From NCBI RefSeq assembly GCF_000003815.2, contig NC_049991.1:4912657-4957149 (forward strand): a DNA stretch of 44,493 bases, in the 5' to 3' direction. The notes under the pieces were generated by a model, which was given only the letters and a program-made list of their open reading frames with translations, was not told the DNA's origin and did not search any database. Numbering within the stretch: position 1 is the first letter of the stretch; every line of letters begins with the position of its first letter. Positions 10,740 to 21,918 of the stretch are shown piece after piece. The translations under genes and the position numbers were made by a program. The stretch comes from Branchiostoma floridae (lineage: Eukaryota > Chordata > Leptocardii > Amphioxiformes > Branchiostomatidae).

Positions 10740-13005
10740 AAGAACATACACTACAACTGATTAGACTAAAGAAGGAAAATAAGAAGTTATCGGGGTTAAC
10801 ATAAATACCACCTTGAAGTGCTTTCAATACCGAAAGAATTAGACATTCTGCGCATTATGACTGCTTGATTAGGCAGGGGGGGGGGGGGATCAATGTCGAA
10901 ATATGCGTATATACTTTGTGGAACCCTTTGTTTACGAACATAGATACTCCTTGTTAAGATTTTGCCAGATAATGTAAGATTTTGGGTAACATCTTTCTGC
11001 CTACACAGTCACTCAGTACCTTACAATGACAGAAGAATATTTGTAAAATATCCTTATCAAACTTGTCTTTTTGTCCCTCAATGCAGGACGGATGCGAGGG
11101 CGGTGATTCTGGCAAAAACAGCCATGTGCTAACAACAAAGGGCATGTCAGCAATTATCCGGGGATCCTATCTGAAGACAGTAGCCAGTCTCCAAATAATG
11201 GGCCTAGCTTTCGAAAAGTGTGGTCTTTGGCTAGTTTCCAGAGAGAGGACAATTGCAAGCACGAAACTTAAAATAGTCAGCACCCATACTAATATCAAGC
11301 CCTTGCAGACCACTCTAATGTAAAGTCCAGGAATCTTGGAGGGATGTCCGGTCCAGAAAAACCCCAGAGTGAGAAGTCCAGGGAAACCCACGGACTAGCA
11401 GTGACGAGTTCTCAGCTGACTTATTCAGGGTATGCTCTGTTTAAAAATCATCGCATTCACGTGTTTACAATTCATCAAGTAGGCATATTTGGTTATGCTC
11501 CACGTTAACGTTTGCAAGTAATGTCGAAGAAATTTAAAGTAGAAACTCGCATATGCTAAGTGCAGTTCCCTTGCCAATACGTACATCATAACAAATGCTA
11601 ATACAAATACAATATGCTAAGTGTCTGCGACAGTCTGCCTCATGTTTGGTTGCCTTAATTTCGCTCAGTGTTAACAAAAATCATCTGTCTCAACCACAGA
11701 CAGCTAGTTACCTATCAGCGATTACACTTCGTTTCGCTCAGGGCACTGAAAGGTAGAAAAAGACGAGAGAAACCTCTCCCTCTAAGGGTTCCAAACGTGG
11801 GATTTCTAGGCGGGAGAATCGGGTAACGTGATATCTTGTGTTCGAAACGTGCGGACTGTACCACTCCCCGTCCGTCGAGTGCAGACGGGGGTGTGGTTAC
11901 AAAATCACACAAGAACAGCAGTAAATAAATTCAAATACAATCCAAAATTTCAGCTATAAAGAAGACAAACATGTATTCCTTCATGAGAAAGGACAAGGCT
12001 GTCCTCCACCGGGCGAAGGAAGAATAAACCTCGGAAGGTCTAACGTAACCCAAGCTCCACCCAGGCGGGGGCAACGTGTTTCTGCAGGGAACCGGGCTCG
12101 CGGGAGCCATACGGTGCCAGAAAAACGCTCGTACAATTGCCAAAACTCAAAGTACCGGCCCAAAAAGTATATTAATATGATCGTGAGAAATTCCAAAACT
12201 TATAATACCAAAACCATACGTCAAGTTCCCCTCTGAACAGCCGTAAATGGCTTAGATAAGGGACTCGAAACGCAGCAAACACGAGATACATGTACCTTCG
12301 TTGACCTAGGGGCGTTAATATATGGGGGGATAATGTTTCGGTATCCGTTTCTGTCACGATGAGAAGTGTGCAAACGGCGGGAAACAACAGGGCCATTACA
12401 TTATCGAAGTAGTCTAATTATCTTTTGATGCGCTATTTGATAAGATTTTTTTTAATTAAAAAAAAGATTTAAGATTTTTCCTGAAGGCATTGCGGTAATA
12501 TTCGATTTCAATGAAATATGACGTCAGGTATTTCTTAAAACTAACACTAGCACCCTCCCTTCTACAAATGAAGAAGTCTGGTAAATAAAGAATATATCAG
12601 GTGCATCCGTATCACCCGAGGTGCCGGCCCGACCGCGGGTCGGATCGCCCGACGTCCGGGACCGAGGGTGGTGCGGACTACAACGTGTTGTATTTCATTT
12701 ATATCATACCTGAAAAGAACTAAAATGTTTTTTAAGCAAAAAACATGTCCTCAATGCACATTGCGACAACAACTTTATGTCCATTCGAACAAAAGAACCA
12801 GGTAAAGGAACATGCTTAGATCTCACTTGATTTCACCTGATTTCAGCTAATGACTAAAAATGAAAGTTCATAGCATCTTGATTTGATACAATGTCATGGC
12901 GCTGTCCAGAGGAATATCTTCTATTTCACATTGAAGGCAGAGTTCGGCCAATATCAAACTAGAAATTAAAAAAAACATTTGAAACGCACTGAACCAGAGT
13001 CATAA
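10740..13005. other. Gene-poor stretch, nothing assigned
   Basis: A G12 run lies at about 10877 and a small GC-rich patch with a CCGAC-CGCGG-GTCGG hairpin at about 12618-12665. A minus frame at 11167-11391 has a hydrophobic segment (GLILVWVLTILSFVLAIVLS) but ends quickly and belongs to no family I recognise. Confidence 0.4.
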
Positions 13006-13009
13006 GTTT

Positions 13010-14905
13010 CTACTGAATTTTGATCTGCTGCAATGCCAATGCGCTGGAGGAAGAGCTGCCGAAGTTCCAGGTTCTCCCTTGGATTGTTACGCCGATGTGG
13101 ACAGTAGGCATCGTGAAAGGCGTCGGGCACACAGGCGATGGTGCTGGTGTTTTTTTGGCAGTGCCCATGATGAGGTCACTCATTTGCTTTTGTTGCTCCT
13201 CTGTGGTACACGAGCAGTTGTTGACAGACTGGAGATTTGTGTGCCCAGAAAGTTGAACGATTCGAGTAGTGGGGAGGTCGGAGGACACGAGCGTTTGCAT
13301 CATTGTCTTTCTTGCCTTATAGGGCTGACCTTACGGCCCTACAAAGCTGCTTTATCAGCCATGGTGCGCAAGATGCTCCCGATTCTGTACTTCCCCATCG
13401 GGGCATTGACAAGCCATACTTCAGCACCAGCTTTGCGCGCTTGGTTGGTTCCAAAGTAAGAAAAGGTGCCGTTGGATGAATTTGCGTCATTGGGCTGTGC
13501 TTTCGGTACTCTCTGTACAAGTTGACGGGGCATAGACATGGGCGCTCCGGCCATGCGTAGGCCCGTGGCCGAAATGGTCGGGAATCAGAGGTGGCGCCGG
13601 TCCTGGTTTTAGTCGCCCGCTCACTGAACTCTAGTAAACTCCGCACTTGACTGTCGATTGTCTCTTCTATGTCTCCCCCCCCCCCCCCCCCCCAATACCG
13701 AACCGGAGGTGTGGGGTCCCCCCCCCCTCCCACCCCACCCCTCGGCCCCACGCGACCCCCCTTCCCCCTCGACACCCCCCCTGGCGCTTCCCCCCCCCCC
13801 CTCCGCCTCGCCCCCCCCCCTGGGCCCTCCCCCTCCCCCCCTACCATCCCCCCCCCACGGAACCGCCCCCCCCCCCCCCCCAAGCCACGGTCCCCCCCCC
13901 CCCACCCCCGCCGCGCCCCCCAGTCCCCCCCGCCCCCCCCCCCGAGACCCCCCGCCCCCCTCCCCCCCCCCCCCCCGTGAGCCCCCCCCCACCCCCCACC
14001 CCCGGCCTGCCCTGCCCTCCCCCTGCCCCCACCCCCCCCCCCCCAACCCCCTCTTATAACCCCCCCCCCCGGCCCCCCCCCCCCCCCCCCACTCGGCCCC
14101 CCCCCCCCCCCCCCCCCCAGAACCCCCCTTGTGCCCCCCCCCAGCCCCCTCCCCCCCCCCCCCCCCCCCCCCCCCTGCCCTCCCCCCCCCCCCCGGACGT
14201 CCCCCCCCCCCCCCCCCCCCCCCCCCACTGCTCCCCCCCCCCCCCCCCACCTGACCCCCCCCCAACGTTCCCCACCCCCACGAAACCCCCCCCACTATCC
14301 CCCCCCCCCCCTCTAGCCCGCCCCCCCCCCCCTCCCCCCCCTACCCCCCCCCCCCGCGTTGACCCCCCCCCCCACCCCCCCCCTCACCCTTCCCCCCCCC
14401 CCCCCCAGAAGCATGGTGCAATTGCTCCGGCCCGCGGATCTCATCCAAAAGAAGCATGGCGGTATTGAGCCATAGGGAACTGAGGAGTCTTTTGGGAAGT
14501 CCCCCGTTGCGGCTTCTTTTTCCCCCCAAGAGTTCATTTCGGCTGCGCTTAGTGGGTCTACACGGTTTGGCTTACTTCCCTTGCCTTCTTTCTTTAGGTC
14601 CTTCCGCTTGGCCACAAGGTATTCACGTGAATGCACAAAACGGCGATCAGTTAGGACCTTTGCTGGATAGGCCTTCTCCTTTAGATAACGGGCAATAGAC
14701 CGATACTTGGCTAAACTGTCTGGCTCGTATTCTTCGACACTATCCTTGCGTATGCCTAAAAAGAATCTTTCCAGCAAATCATCCAAATCTTCCACCGACA
14801 TGTTCTCTGGCCTCCTTCCTTCTCCATTTGCCTCCAGGAACAACGCGAAGTGACTGATGTCGGCCTCTGTCTTCCTCTTCGTGTTGAGGTTATTCTCCTT
14901 GTCAA
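13010..14905 (-). pseudogene. Crypton-type tyrosine recombinase (DUF3504/ZMYM-QRICH1-like), broken
   Basis: Reading minus from about 14905: NTKRKTEADISHFALFLEAN, MSVEDLDDLLERFFLGIRK, EYEPDSLAKYRSIARYLKEK and KRKDLKKEGKGSKPNR are the N-terminal core of DUF3504-like recombinases. After the C-rich tract the protein resumes with LEFSERATKTRTG and FRPRAYAWPERPC, then (other frames) APMGKYRIGSILRTMADKA and TTRIVQLSGHTNLQSVNN. Several frameshifts are evident (about 14400-14480, 13500, 13305), plus a TAA at about 13330. The box II histidine position reads P (GRKVSPIR) and the expected NNY tyrosine is Cys (NNCS, TGC at about 13225), so it could not act as a recombinase even if restored. It was probably mobile (Crypton) rather than a host gene. 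Confidence 0.72.
13675..14407. repeat. About 730 bp of almost pure C (G on the minus strand)
   Basis: Long C homopolymers are broken by scattered other bases. It lies inside the recombinase pseudogene, replacing roughly the 15-20 residues expected between the two conserved halves. The proline-rich (+) and glycine-rich (-) ORFs across it are composition artefacts. It may be a genuine poly-C expansion or a base-calling/assembly artefact; I lean to artefact because base composition changes abruptly at both ends. Confidence 0.9.
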
Positions 14906-15985
14906 TATAATTCGAGCTTGAAACACTATCTTACTCTTGGAAAACAATACTTATCTTCATCTTGGATGCGGACATTGTAAAAAAAAATAACGATTTGGTT
15001 CGATCGGATTTTTGACGGCGCGTACTGTTTAATCGATGGAACCCTGTGTGATATAACTTTGAACGTGTTATACGGAAAGTTATCACACTGTCCGGAGCAC
15101 CTGTATCGAACGTTTTCGCGGCCCAGGTATGATATCAATGGCGATACAAACAATGCCATGATCGAGATGGATGAGGAAAAAAAACAATAGATATAAATTG
15201 AAAAATCTATACATATTTTTATACCTATAACTGTCTTTCAGAAGGTCAGTCGGAAGAGGAATTTCACAGTAACAAGTAGTGGAATGCAGTTCTAGTGAAA
15301 ATAGAGTTCCGATTGTTGCAATATCTGGTGAGACGAGTCATAATTTTATTTTGCTGTATCTTGTGTATTTACAACTCAATGTACTACTAGACAAAACATG
15401 GTCGAATCAGTGTGCTTGACAGCATCTACGTGAAAAAAATACTTGAGTGACCGTTGATTGGTCACCATGGAACGGTTACTCCTACAGAGCGCTAAATAAC
15501 AACTCCCTTGCAAAGTACAAAAAAAATAAATAAATAAACAAAGATAGAAATGAGATTATAAAGGGAATTTTTGCCAAGCTTTCATTCCAATGTCTAACCA
15601 TTTTGCTTTGCGGATACTTTTTTTTTTACAGATAGAAGCACTTTTAACCCGTCAACCGTAAACTGGCACAGGTAACCTTGCGTTGCGTCTTTGTTGTTGT
15701 TAACGTAAATGTGAGAAGCGACTCATTCACGAATCACTATTAAAACTGAAAACTCTAATACATGACCTTGTTCTCGTATTTGGTTTGTAACGTTTGGGAA
15801 ATACTACCATACATGTACTTATCCAAAAGAGGAAAAACATGCCATGCCGTCAACGATGCATGCAGATAGGTAGGGGATATTATCTATACACTGCCGGTAC
15901 ATTTTTTTCCTATATACATACATTTTTGGCAAGCGTACACTCTGTAGTTTTACGTAATGATCCGTCTGCCGTAGCCAACGACCAC
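14906..15985. other. Gene-free stretch
   Basis: AT-rich sequence with several A/T homopolymers. No gene recognised. Confidence 0.5.
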
Positions 15986-15989
15986 GGAA

Positions 15990-16755
15990 GAGGTCCCAGA
16001 GGATGGCAAAGTACATCGATCTCTTAGTTGGAGCTTTCTGTTTTCCGCTATGATAATCATCGATATATGGCCGAATAGAGCCATATAGGCTTAAAGGATA
16101 ATCTCCTTTGTCACTTTAGCTTTGAACTTCGACTTCAGCCCAGAGAATGTCTTCAATGTGTCGTGGAACTATGCTTGCCTTTTGCTGAGCTCGAAGTGCT
16201 GTACGCGGAACGATTTGTATGCCTCTTCACTAGAGCCGCTTTCGCATTAGGAGTCAGTCCTCTTCTATCTTTGGGGTGGCAAACCTCCCGGTTGCCAGAT
16301 AACCCAAGCCTTGATGCTTGCTACTGAATGGTTTTACATAGTAACGTTCTAGCATAAGAGCAATTGCTTTGTCTCTTGTAACTCTTCTACTTTGGAGGTC
16401 GGTATACTCAGAATGAGCCTTGTGTTCATCTAGCATGTCCCTCAACTGCTTCAGAAACAAGCGTCGATATTCAGAAACAAGATAATGCTTGCAGATCGCC
16501 TCAGGCTTGAGACTAAAACCTTTTAGCACCTCCTGAATTTTGCATGTCTTTTTTAACTGTTTACTCTGATTTACCGGTATTCGGCCAAATGGATTTTCAC
16601 CTCCGATCTGCACTGAAAACCCACCATATTCTAGATATTCAAAGGCTTCGGGATGGTTTTCGTTAAAGTGAGACATGTCAACTAGGTAGGCAGGCAGGTA
16701 CAGCGCATAGTTCACCCCGTCATAAGCAAAGCAGCAAGGTATTATTTATGCTGAT
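15990..16755 (-). pseudogene. Multicopy invertebrate protein of unknown function, decayed copy
   Basis: The minus frame reads CCFAYDGVNYALYLPAYLVD, FEYLEYGGFSVQIGGENPFG, RIPVNQSKQLKKT, then a Lys/Arg-rich region to 16254. In other frames LKSKFKAKVTKEIIL, MALFGHISMIIIAENRKLQL and RDR follow to about 15990. This order (CFAYD.VNYARYLP, GGFSVQ...NPFGRIPVDQ, LFGQM..IAQ.RKL) recurs in many predicted proteins of cnidarians, molluscs and amphioxus that I remember as uncharacterised, probably transposon-borne. An in-frame TAA and frameshifts make it a pseudogene. Confidence 0.65.
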
Positions 16756-16769
16756 AGATGTAACTCCGG

Positions 16770-16850
16770 ATCCCAATCTCCTTCTCTTGATGACCTCACC
16801 AAGTTAAGCATGGTCTCCACAATCTTAATGTACGACAGCCAGAAGCTTAC
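16770..16850 (+). repeat. 5S rRNA-like segment (possible SINE head)
   Basis: GACCTCACCAAGTTAAGCAT resembles the internal promoter (box A) region of 5S rRNA (..CTCGGAAGTTAAGCA..), the head of SINE3-type elements. Only about 30 bp match well and no intact 5S gene or SINE body follows. Confidence 0.3.
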
Positions 16851-16853
16851 TAA

Positions 16854-17362
16854 GGCCACAGCAAGTAAATTTTATGGATGACATCCGCGCGCTCATTAAT
16901 TTTCGCCTGATTTCAGAAAAAAAAACAAGAATTTTTTTTCTTCTTAAGGGAAGGCCGGATAGACGAAAATGGGTGAAGGTTGTGTTGTAACCTAATCATT
17001 GAATGTAGAATTGACACTAGAGACTCTGTAGCATTGATTGTAGTTGCAGAGGTGCAACTTGATAGATAGTTGTAAAAGTGGCACAACTATGGAAGCTATG
17101 AGTGTAGTTGCCAACATGGTTAATGATACTAGTCTACCATACTAGTGTCACTTTAACTACATTGGTGCACTTCTTAAATACAGGAAAGAATGCCTTGTTG
17201 GCTGTGATGCCATATTTTGTCACTTCAAGTTTTGTTACAACGTCTATTTTGAAAATTTGCCATCTTGTTTTTTTTTTTGCCCATCTTGTTTTTTTTTTCG
17301 CCCTATCTCATTATTTTTGCAGTCTGCAGAGGATGTCATCCATAAAATTTACTTGCTGTGGC
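16854..17362. mobile_element. Non-autonomous DNA element with 33-bp perfect terminal inverted repeats
   Basis: 16854-16886 (GGCCACAGCAAGTAAATTTT-ATGGATGACATCC) is the exact reverse complement of 17330-17362. Subterminal A-rich blocks with AAAAAAAACAAGA occur at both ends in inverted orientation. Flanks read CTAA|GGCC and GGCC|TAAT, suggesting a TAA/TTA-like target. Total length is 509 bp and no transposase is encoded. A related terminus lies at 21465-21570. Confidence 0.88.
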
Positions 17363-17451
17363 CTAATTTCTCTTTACTGTAGCGAATAAATTAAAGGTGT
17401 TCATCATAGACTTTTTTTTAGCTAATAGTACCGACCGACGTCCTGTTTAGC

Positions 17452-17490
17452 TTTTTGGCCCTGCGAAATCCTCTCAGAACGGGCCAAAAA
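17452..17490. other. 10-bp inverted repeat (hairpin)
   Basis: TTTTTGGCCC and GGGCCAAAAA are separated by 19 bases. It lies just outside the inverted-repeat element. Function unknown. Confidence 0.5.
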
Positions 17491-17499
17491 TCAGCATGT

Positions 17500-18640
17500 G
17501 TATCACGTCTTTATCTATTTATTTATTTTTGTCATGTTTAACCAGGGTAGTCCAGTCAGTGATTTACAATGCTTTGCAATAGAGCCCTGCACTGCATAGA
17601 TTGAAATGAAACGTGTACATGCATGACATGCAAACAGAAAATTAACAATTAACAATAAATGAAGTGAATAAATAACAAGAGTAATAAAACTGATGTAAAC
17701 AATAACAAAAACCCTAACAAATAAAGGCCACTGATAATAATATTAATGCAAATCACGTTTGAATAATAATGGTAATAAAACTAATGAAAAAATATAATGA
17801 TAACAAATAAATACTATCATAGTCGTCGGTTTTCTATCGTCATTGAGCGGTTAAAGGTCAGGCCAGCCAGGTCTTGCATTTGGTTTGATTTAGAACGCTT
17901 ACTTTCAAATTAAAAAAAAAAAGAAGAAACGTATGATATTTTACCCCTTGTTTTATATTGCAGGTACAACTTACCAGTCGCAAAGCCATATAAAACACAC
18001 AGTATATACTCATTTAACATTGCACACTATGCAAAGAAGCGTCTCCAGGGTTTTTTTTAAAGTACATTTTATGCTAAAAAGAATCCGACTTAAGTAAAGA
18101 CTATATAATGAACTTGGAAGAGGGAAAATCCGATATACAAAGCTATAGCACTAGTACTTATTGGACTCCTTTTTCCTTGAGTAGGTTTATTAACATTATT
18201 AAACTAGCATACAGTCCACTTGCCAAACCGATGCAACCAATTGTTTTCCACGTTATTTAAGAAAAATTCTGAACATTAGTCCACTGACGTCATTTTGCTT
18301 ACATACTCTGAAACTCTTTGCAGGGATCCTTATTTGAAATTTGGATTAAAGTATAGTTCATGCAAAGCATACATTTGGATTTTTAAAATCAAAATATACA
18401 GGCATAAAACTGAAGATTTCATCGATCTTCTTTACAGTCGATTTGGGTCCATAATGTTAATGCCACTTGCACTAAAAATTTGAGGCCATGCCTCACAAAA
18501 CTAGAGCAGTTCATCAGGTGAAATTTATGGCTGGCATCCTCGACAGACTGTAAAAATGAAGTAGTGCTTGAAAAGCTGAGTTAAAAACAAGAGCAGTGTC
18601 ATTACAGTCAATGACTAGGAATAGAGTTGTCAGTGCCGCT
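17500..18640. other. AT-rich stretch, possible LINE 3' tail at its left end
   Basis: TTTATTTATTTTTGTCATGT-TTAACCAGGGTAG (about 17515-17548) reads in reverse as a CR1-like 3' end (..CTACCCTGGTTAAACATGAC then ATAAA repeats). The rest is AT-rich with AATAA-type simple sequence and no gene. Confidence 0.35.
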
Positions 18641-18647
18641 AAGCAGA

Positions 18648-18890
18648 TTACGCTGAACGGCAGATGTCCAGATCAGCTTGTTTGGATATCATTTGCCTCC
18701 CCCCTTTCAAAGTCTTGACAAAAATATTTCCGTCATACGACCATGACTGGTTTAGTTGATTTGACTTGACGAGTGACCAAGACCACCGCATCAGCGGAAC
18801 ACAGTGGACTGCTACTGCTACTGTATTTCCCTTTGTGAGGCTGTCGTTGATGTAAACGTTGTCTTTCTTCAGAACATCTCTGGGTTGACC
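18648..18890 (-). pseudogene. Retrotransposon ORF1-like fragment
   Basis: The minus frame contains KKDNVYINDSLTKGN and, after a diverged middle, NQSWSYDGNIFVKTLKGGRQ and ISKQADLD before a stop. The pattern '(I)N(D/E)SLT ... W..DGKIFVK ... I..DLD' is seen in ORF1-type proteins of invertebrate non-LTR elements (recollection). No complete domain is present. Confidence 0.4.
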
Positions 18891-18899
18891 TTGGTCTTG

Positions 18900-19990
18900 G
18901 CGCGCATAAATGGATTTTACCCGGCAATAAGGAGGAGCGTATTGGTATGTCTAGCAGCTGTATTTAATTTTTTTATCCTTAGAAACAAAATCGTAGACAT
19001 AATAGTGAGATAGCCTCCTCCCCTCGCTTCATCTTCACAAAACCCTGAATGGTATAGTATAGAATAGTATAGTATAGATATTATAGGTTGATATGTTGTG
19101 TCTGGCTTTGCACCTCCCCTCTGGCTATGTTGTAACATACATTCTCATAATTCCACCAGGTGTCATTATAGCGCCACCTCAAAGAAACGTTAGTATAGAA
19201 GTCTTCCCAAGATTGTATTGAACACCGAATGTTGAATATCTTAAATGTAAGACAATTCAGATATTTAGGTGTTGAAGACAATCTTGAGTAGGCCTCTATA
19301 GCAACGTTTTTGTAGGTGCCGGTATAATGAAACCTACTGAAATTATAAGAATGTATGTTAGATGTCATACATTAATTTGTGGCCAATCTTCAAATATTGC
19401 AACGTCGTAATAACCTTTTCAGCAGACACAGACACAGGCTGAAGCCGTTTCAATGAGAAGAAACGTGTTAGAATTAAACGGGTTGAAACAAAAACGCAGT
19501 CCCAGCTTCGTTTCTCTCTACCTATACCTAGTCCCTTCACCTTCACGATATGAAATCAATATGATATTGCTAAGGAAATATGGTAAACTCAAAATGTTGT
19601 CTGCACTGAGTAATTTCAACTGTAGGGTGTTCATCGAGCTTGATATATCGAAACTGTAGGGTTCCATTGATTTGTAGGCCTTCATTTGTTCGTTCGTGAC
19701 ACAGGATGTGGCGTTATTAACGTTATTAACGTTAGAGTTTGCTAGTTGATATTTGTCATAATGATCAGTTCCAACATTTGTTATGACTTTTTTTACTTCT
19801 TGGGAAAGTCTCAGGGTATTCTTATAATACGATTTTATGTTTATGTAATGCTGTGCTTTGTGAAATAGTTGGATTTTTAGAATTATACACACGCATACAC
19901 TCAAATTACGCACGCGCCATATCCACATACACACAGTATAGGCATACTTCTCACACATAGATTAAAGAGGAGTCATTATTGCATGCAATA
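18900..19990. other. Gene-free stretch downstream of the CEMIP-like gene
   Basis: No gene recognised. A short ATAGT-type simple repeat lies at about 19050-19085 and a CA/CACA-rich patch at about 19885-19940. Confidence 0.5.
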
Positions 19991-19996
19991 TTTTTT

Positions 19997-20002
19997 TTTA
20001 TT
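19997..20002 (-). terminator. Polyadenylation signal AATAAA of the CEMIP-like gene
   Basis: AATAAA on the minus strand begins 41 nt after the TAA at 20043 and is followed by an A-rich run and ATTGC. It implies a 3' UTR of only about 60 nt, if used. Confidence 0.55.
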
Positions 20003-20042
20003 ATTCAGCATCGCTGCCGTGGTTCCTCTATGTTGACCGGTC

Positions 20043-21918
20043 TTACCCCATGAGGGGAATCTCGGCTTCGATCCGGGCAGGTCCCTGACCGGGCGGCAGG
20101 TTAACCTCCCGGACCCAGCTGGGCCACACAGTCCCCTTGAATCCAACCATCGCAAAATTACCTACATGGAAATTGAAAAAAAAAAAAACTGATAATTAAG
20201 TACTATCAAATGGATAGAGTTTAAAAAATTGAAGGACAAAGCACTCAACATGGCTCCTTAGTTAATCTTGTAAATACATCCCCATAACCGTTATATGTCT
20301 TTTTTATGACCTGGACTTAGCCCAGTGTGGCAAAAATGGCAATAAAGGTCTCCATTTATTCATTAATTCATTGTCGTCGAACGACTGTGCCAAACTGCTG
20401 ACAAGGATCTAAAGTAGCAATTTCCGTGAGGATGCAGTTGGATTTTGCAAGGCACATGCATGGTATAATAGTCATATAATTGAAAGGATACTGTACCTTT
20501 GTCTTCAACTTCGACAGGCCCTGTTGCACCGAACTCCTTCAGGACTGCCGGACCCTCCTGGGCAAACCGACTAGCGCGGACCCGCACTGTCACCACCACT
20601 ATGGAACTAAAAAAAGAAATATATAATATTTTCTTCACAGATCTGTTAGAAAAAATGAAATATGCCAAGATAGTGGAACATACGCTGCTTGCTGGGGACA
20701 ACCACTTTTATTAGAATGTCATTATACAGTGTACAAGACAGTGCAGACAGCAAGGAAAATGTCATTGAAAATTATTTTTCAGATCATTTGTTAAATAATG
20801 ATATGCTACTAGCACAATGTTTACTATAGTGTTACCAAAGATAAGAAAATTTTTTGGACATTTTATCAACGAGGTTTTCCACTGTCATGTCATTATTTAT
20901 ATCATAACTGGTCCTGCCACGGTCCTGTGTTTTTCGAGAACAGTGTCCGAACTATCCGGGCCAAACAGAAGGTCTGTAATGTAGGCTTTCAATCAAATGC
21001 AATACAGCCAAATTGCGATGCATCACTTGCGGTATTGTTAATGTTCCCCTGCCAGTAATCAATTACGTATTCTTACTTTTGCGGAAGTTCATTGCGAAGG
21101 AAGTTGGCCATGGCGACGTCGTTCTCTGCGCTTCGGTGCGTGTCGAAATTAGCCTGATGGGTAACGGAACCGGAAACTGCGTCAACGGCAAGGATGAAGT
21201 ACCCTCTGCGGGGGTTATAACGGACACCATTTATCTGTGATTAAAGAAAGGGAAAATTCGTCAGAACTGATACATGAACCAAACAGAAACGTGAAAAAAA
21301 TAAGCAAATGTTGTTGATCACGCTGTGTAGTGCCACCGTCCCCTTCCTTAAGCCTTTCAGCATACGTCTAACAAGGACACTAAGGCCCAATGCACTTACC
21401 GTGTGCCCTTTTAACCTGGAGAGGATATCCTCTTGCAAGCATAAACTTCTGATGCTATTAGGTAATAGGCGGCCACTGTTTTTTTTTGGGGGGGGGGGGG
21501 GGAACAGGCAAATACAATGCGTGCGCGAATATCATCCATAAAATTAAGTCAGTGCGGCCATACTTTTTTTAGGATTCTCTTAGGCTGCTTTTTTTAGGCA
21601 TTACTAACTTCATCAAAAATGAAGGTATCATTTGAGGCCCATCTAGATCTGTTTGTATTTATAATAATTACGAAGTTTTGTGATCAACATAATTTGTGAA
21701 CCTCTGGTAGGATATTTGGAAGATGTAGGTCGAGATTGTTTATGGACCTCATGGTGTCATCTTTAGCCTGTTGTATCTATCTCCAAATGCTAGTTTGATT
21801 TGCAGAATATGCTCCCTACCTCGATAAATGTTTTATGGCCTTGCCGGGTCTCGTCCCAACCAGCTGACACCACTGTTACATCCAGGAACCGCAGGCTAGG
21901 GTCAAAGATGATGGGCTC
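20043..21918 (-). CDS. CEMIP-like exons 24-27: second GG domain and C-terminus
   Basis: Residues about 1224-1384. EPIIFDPSLRFLDVTVV, INGVRYNPRRGYFILAVDAV, FLRNELPQNSIVVVTVRVRA, FGATGPVEVEDKG and, in the last exon, NFAMVGFKGTVWPSWVREVN, ending IPLMG and TAA. This matches the 'SIVL ... LG ... FVGFKG ... P.W' end of CEMIP2/CEMIP. Exon 26 also reads through its donor in frame for 44 codons, but the spliced join to exon 27 restores the conserved C-terminus. Confidence 0.9.

Noticed and set aside
11167-11391. Membrane protein exon on the minus strand
   Set aside because: One hydrophobic stretch in a short ORF, followed by a stop, with no recognisable family or clear splice sites.
13647-14468. Long proline-rich (+) and glycine-rich (-) ORFs
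   Set aside because: They are translations of a poly-C/poly-G tract in every frame, not genes.
20363-20496. In-frame extension of CEMIP-like exon 26 as an alternative C-terminus
   Set aside because: The extension shows no conservation, whereas splicing to 20161 restores the conserved GFKG...PSW end in phase.
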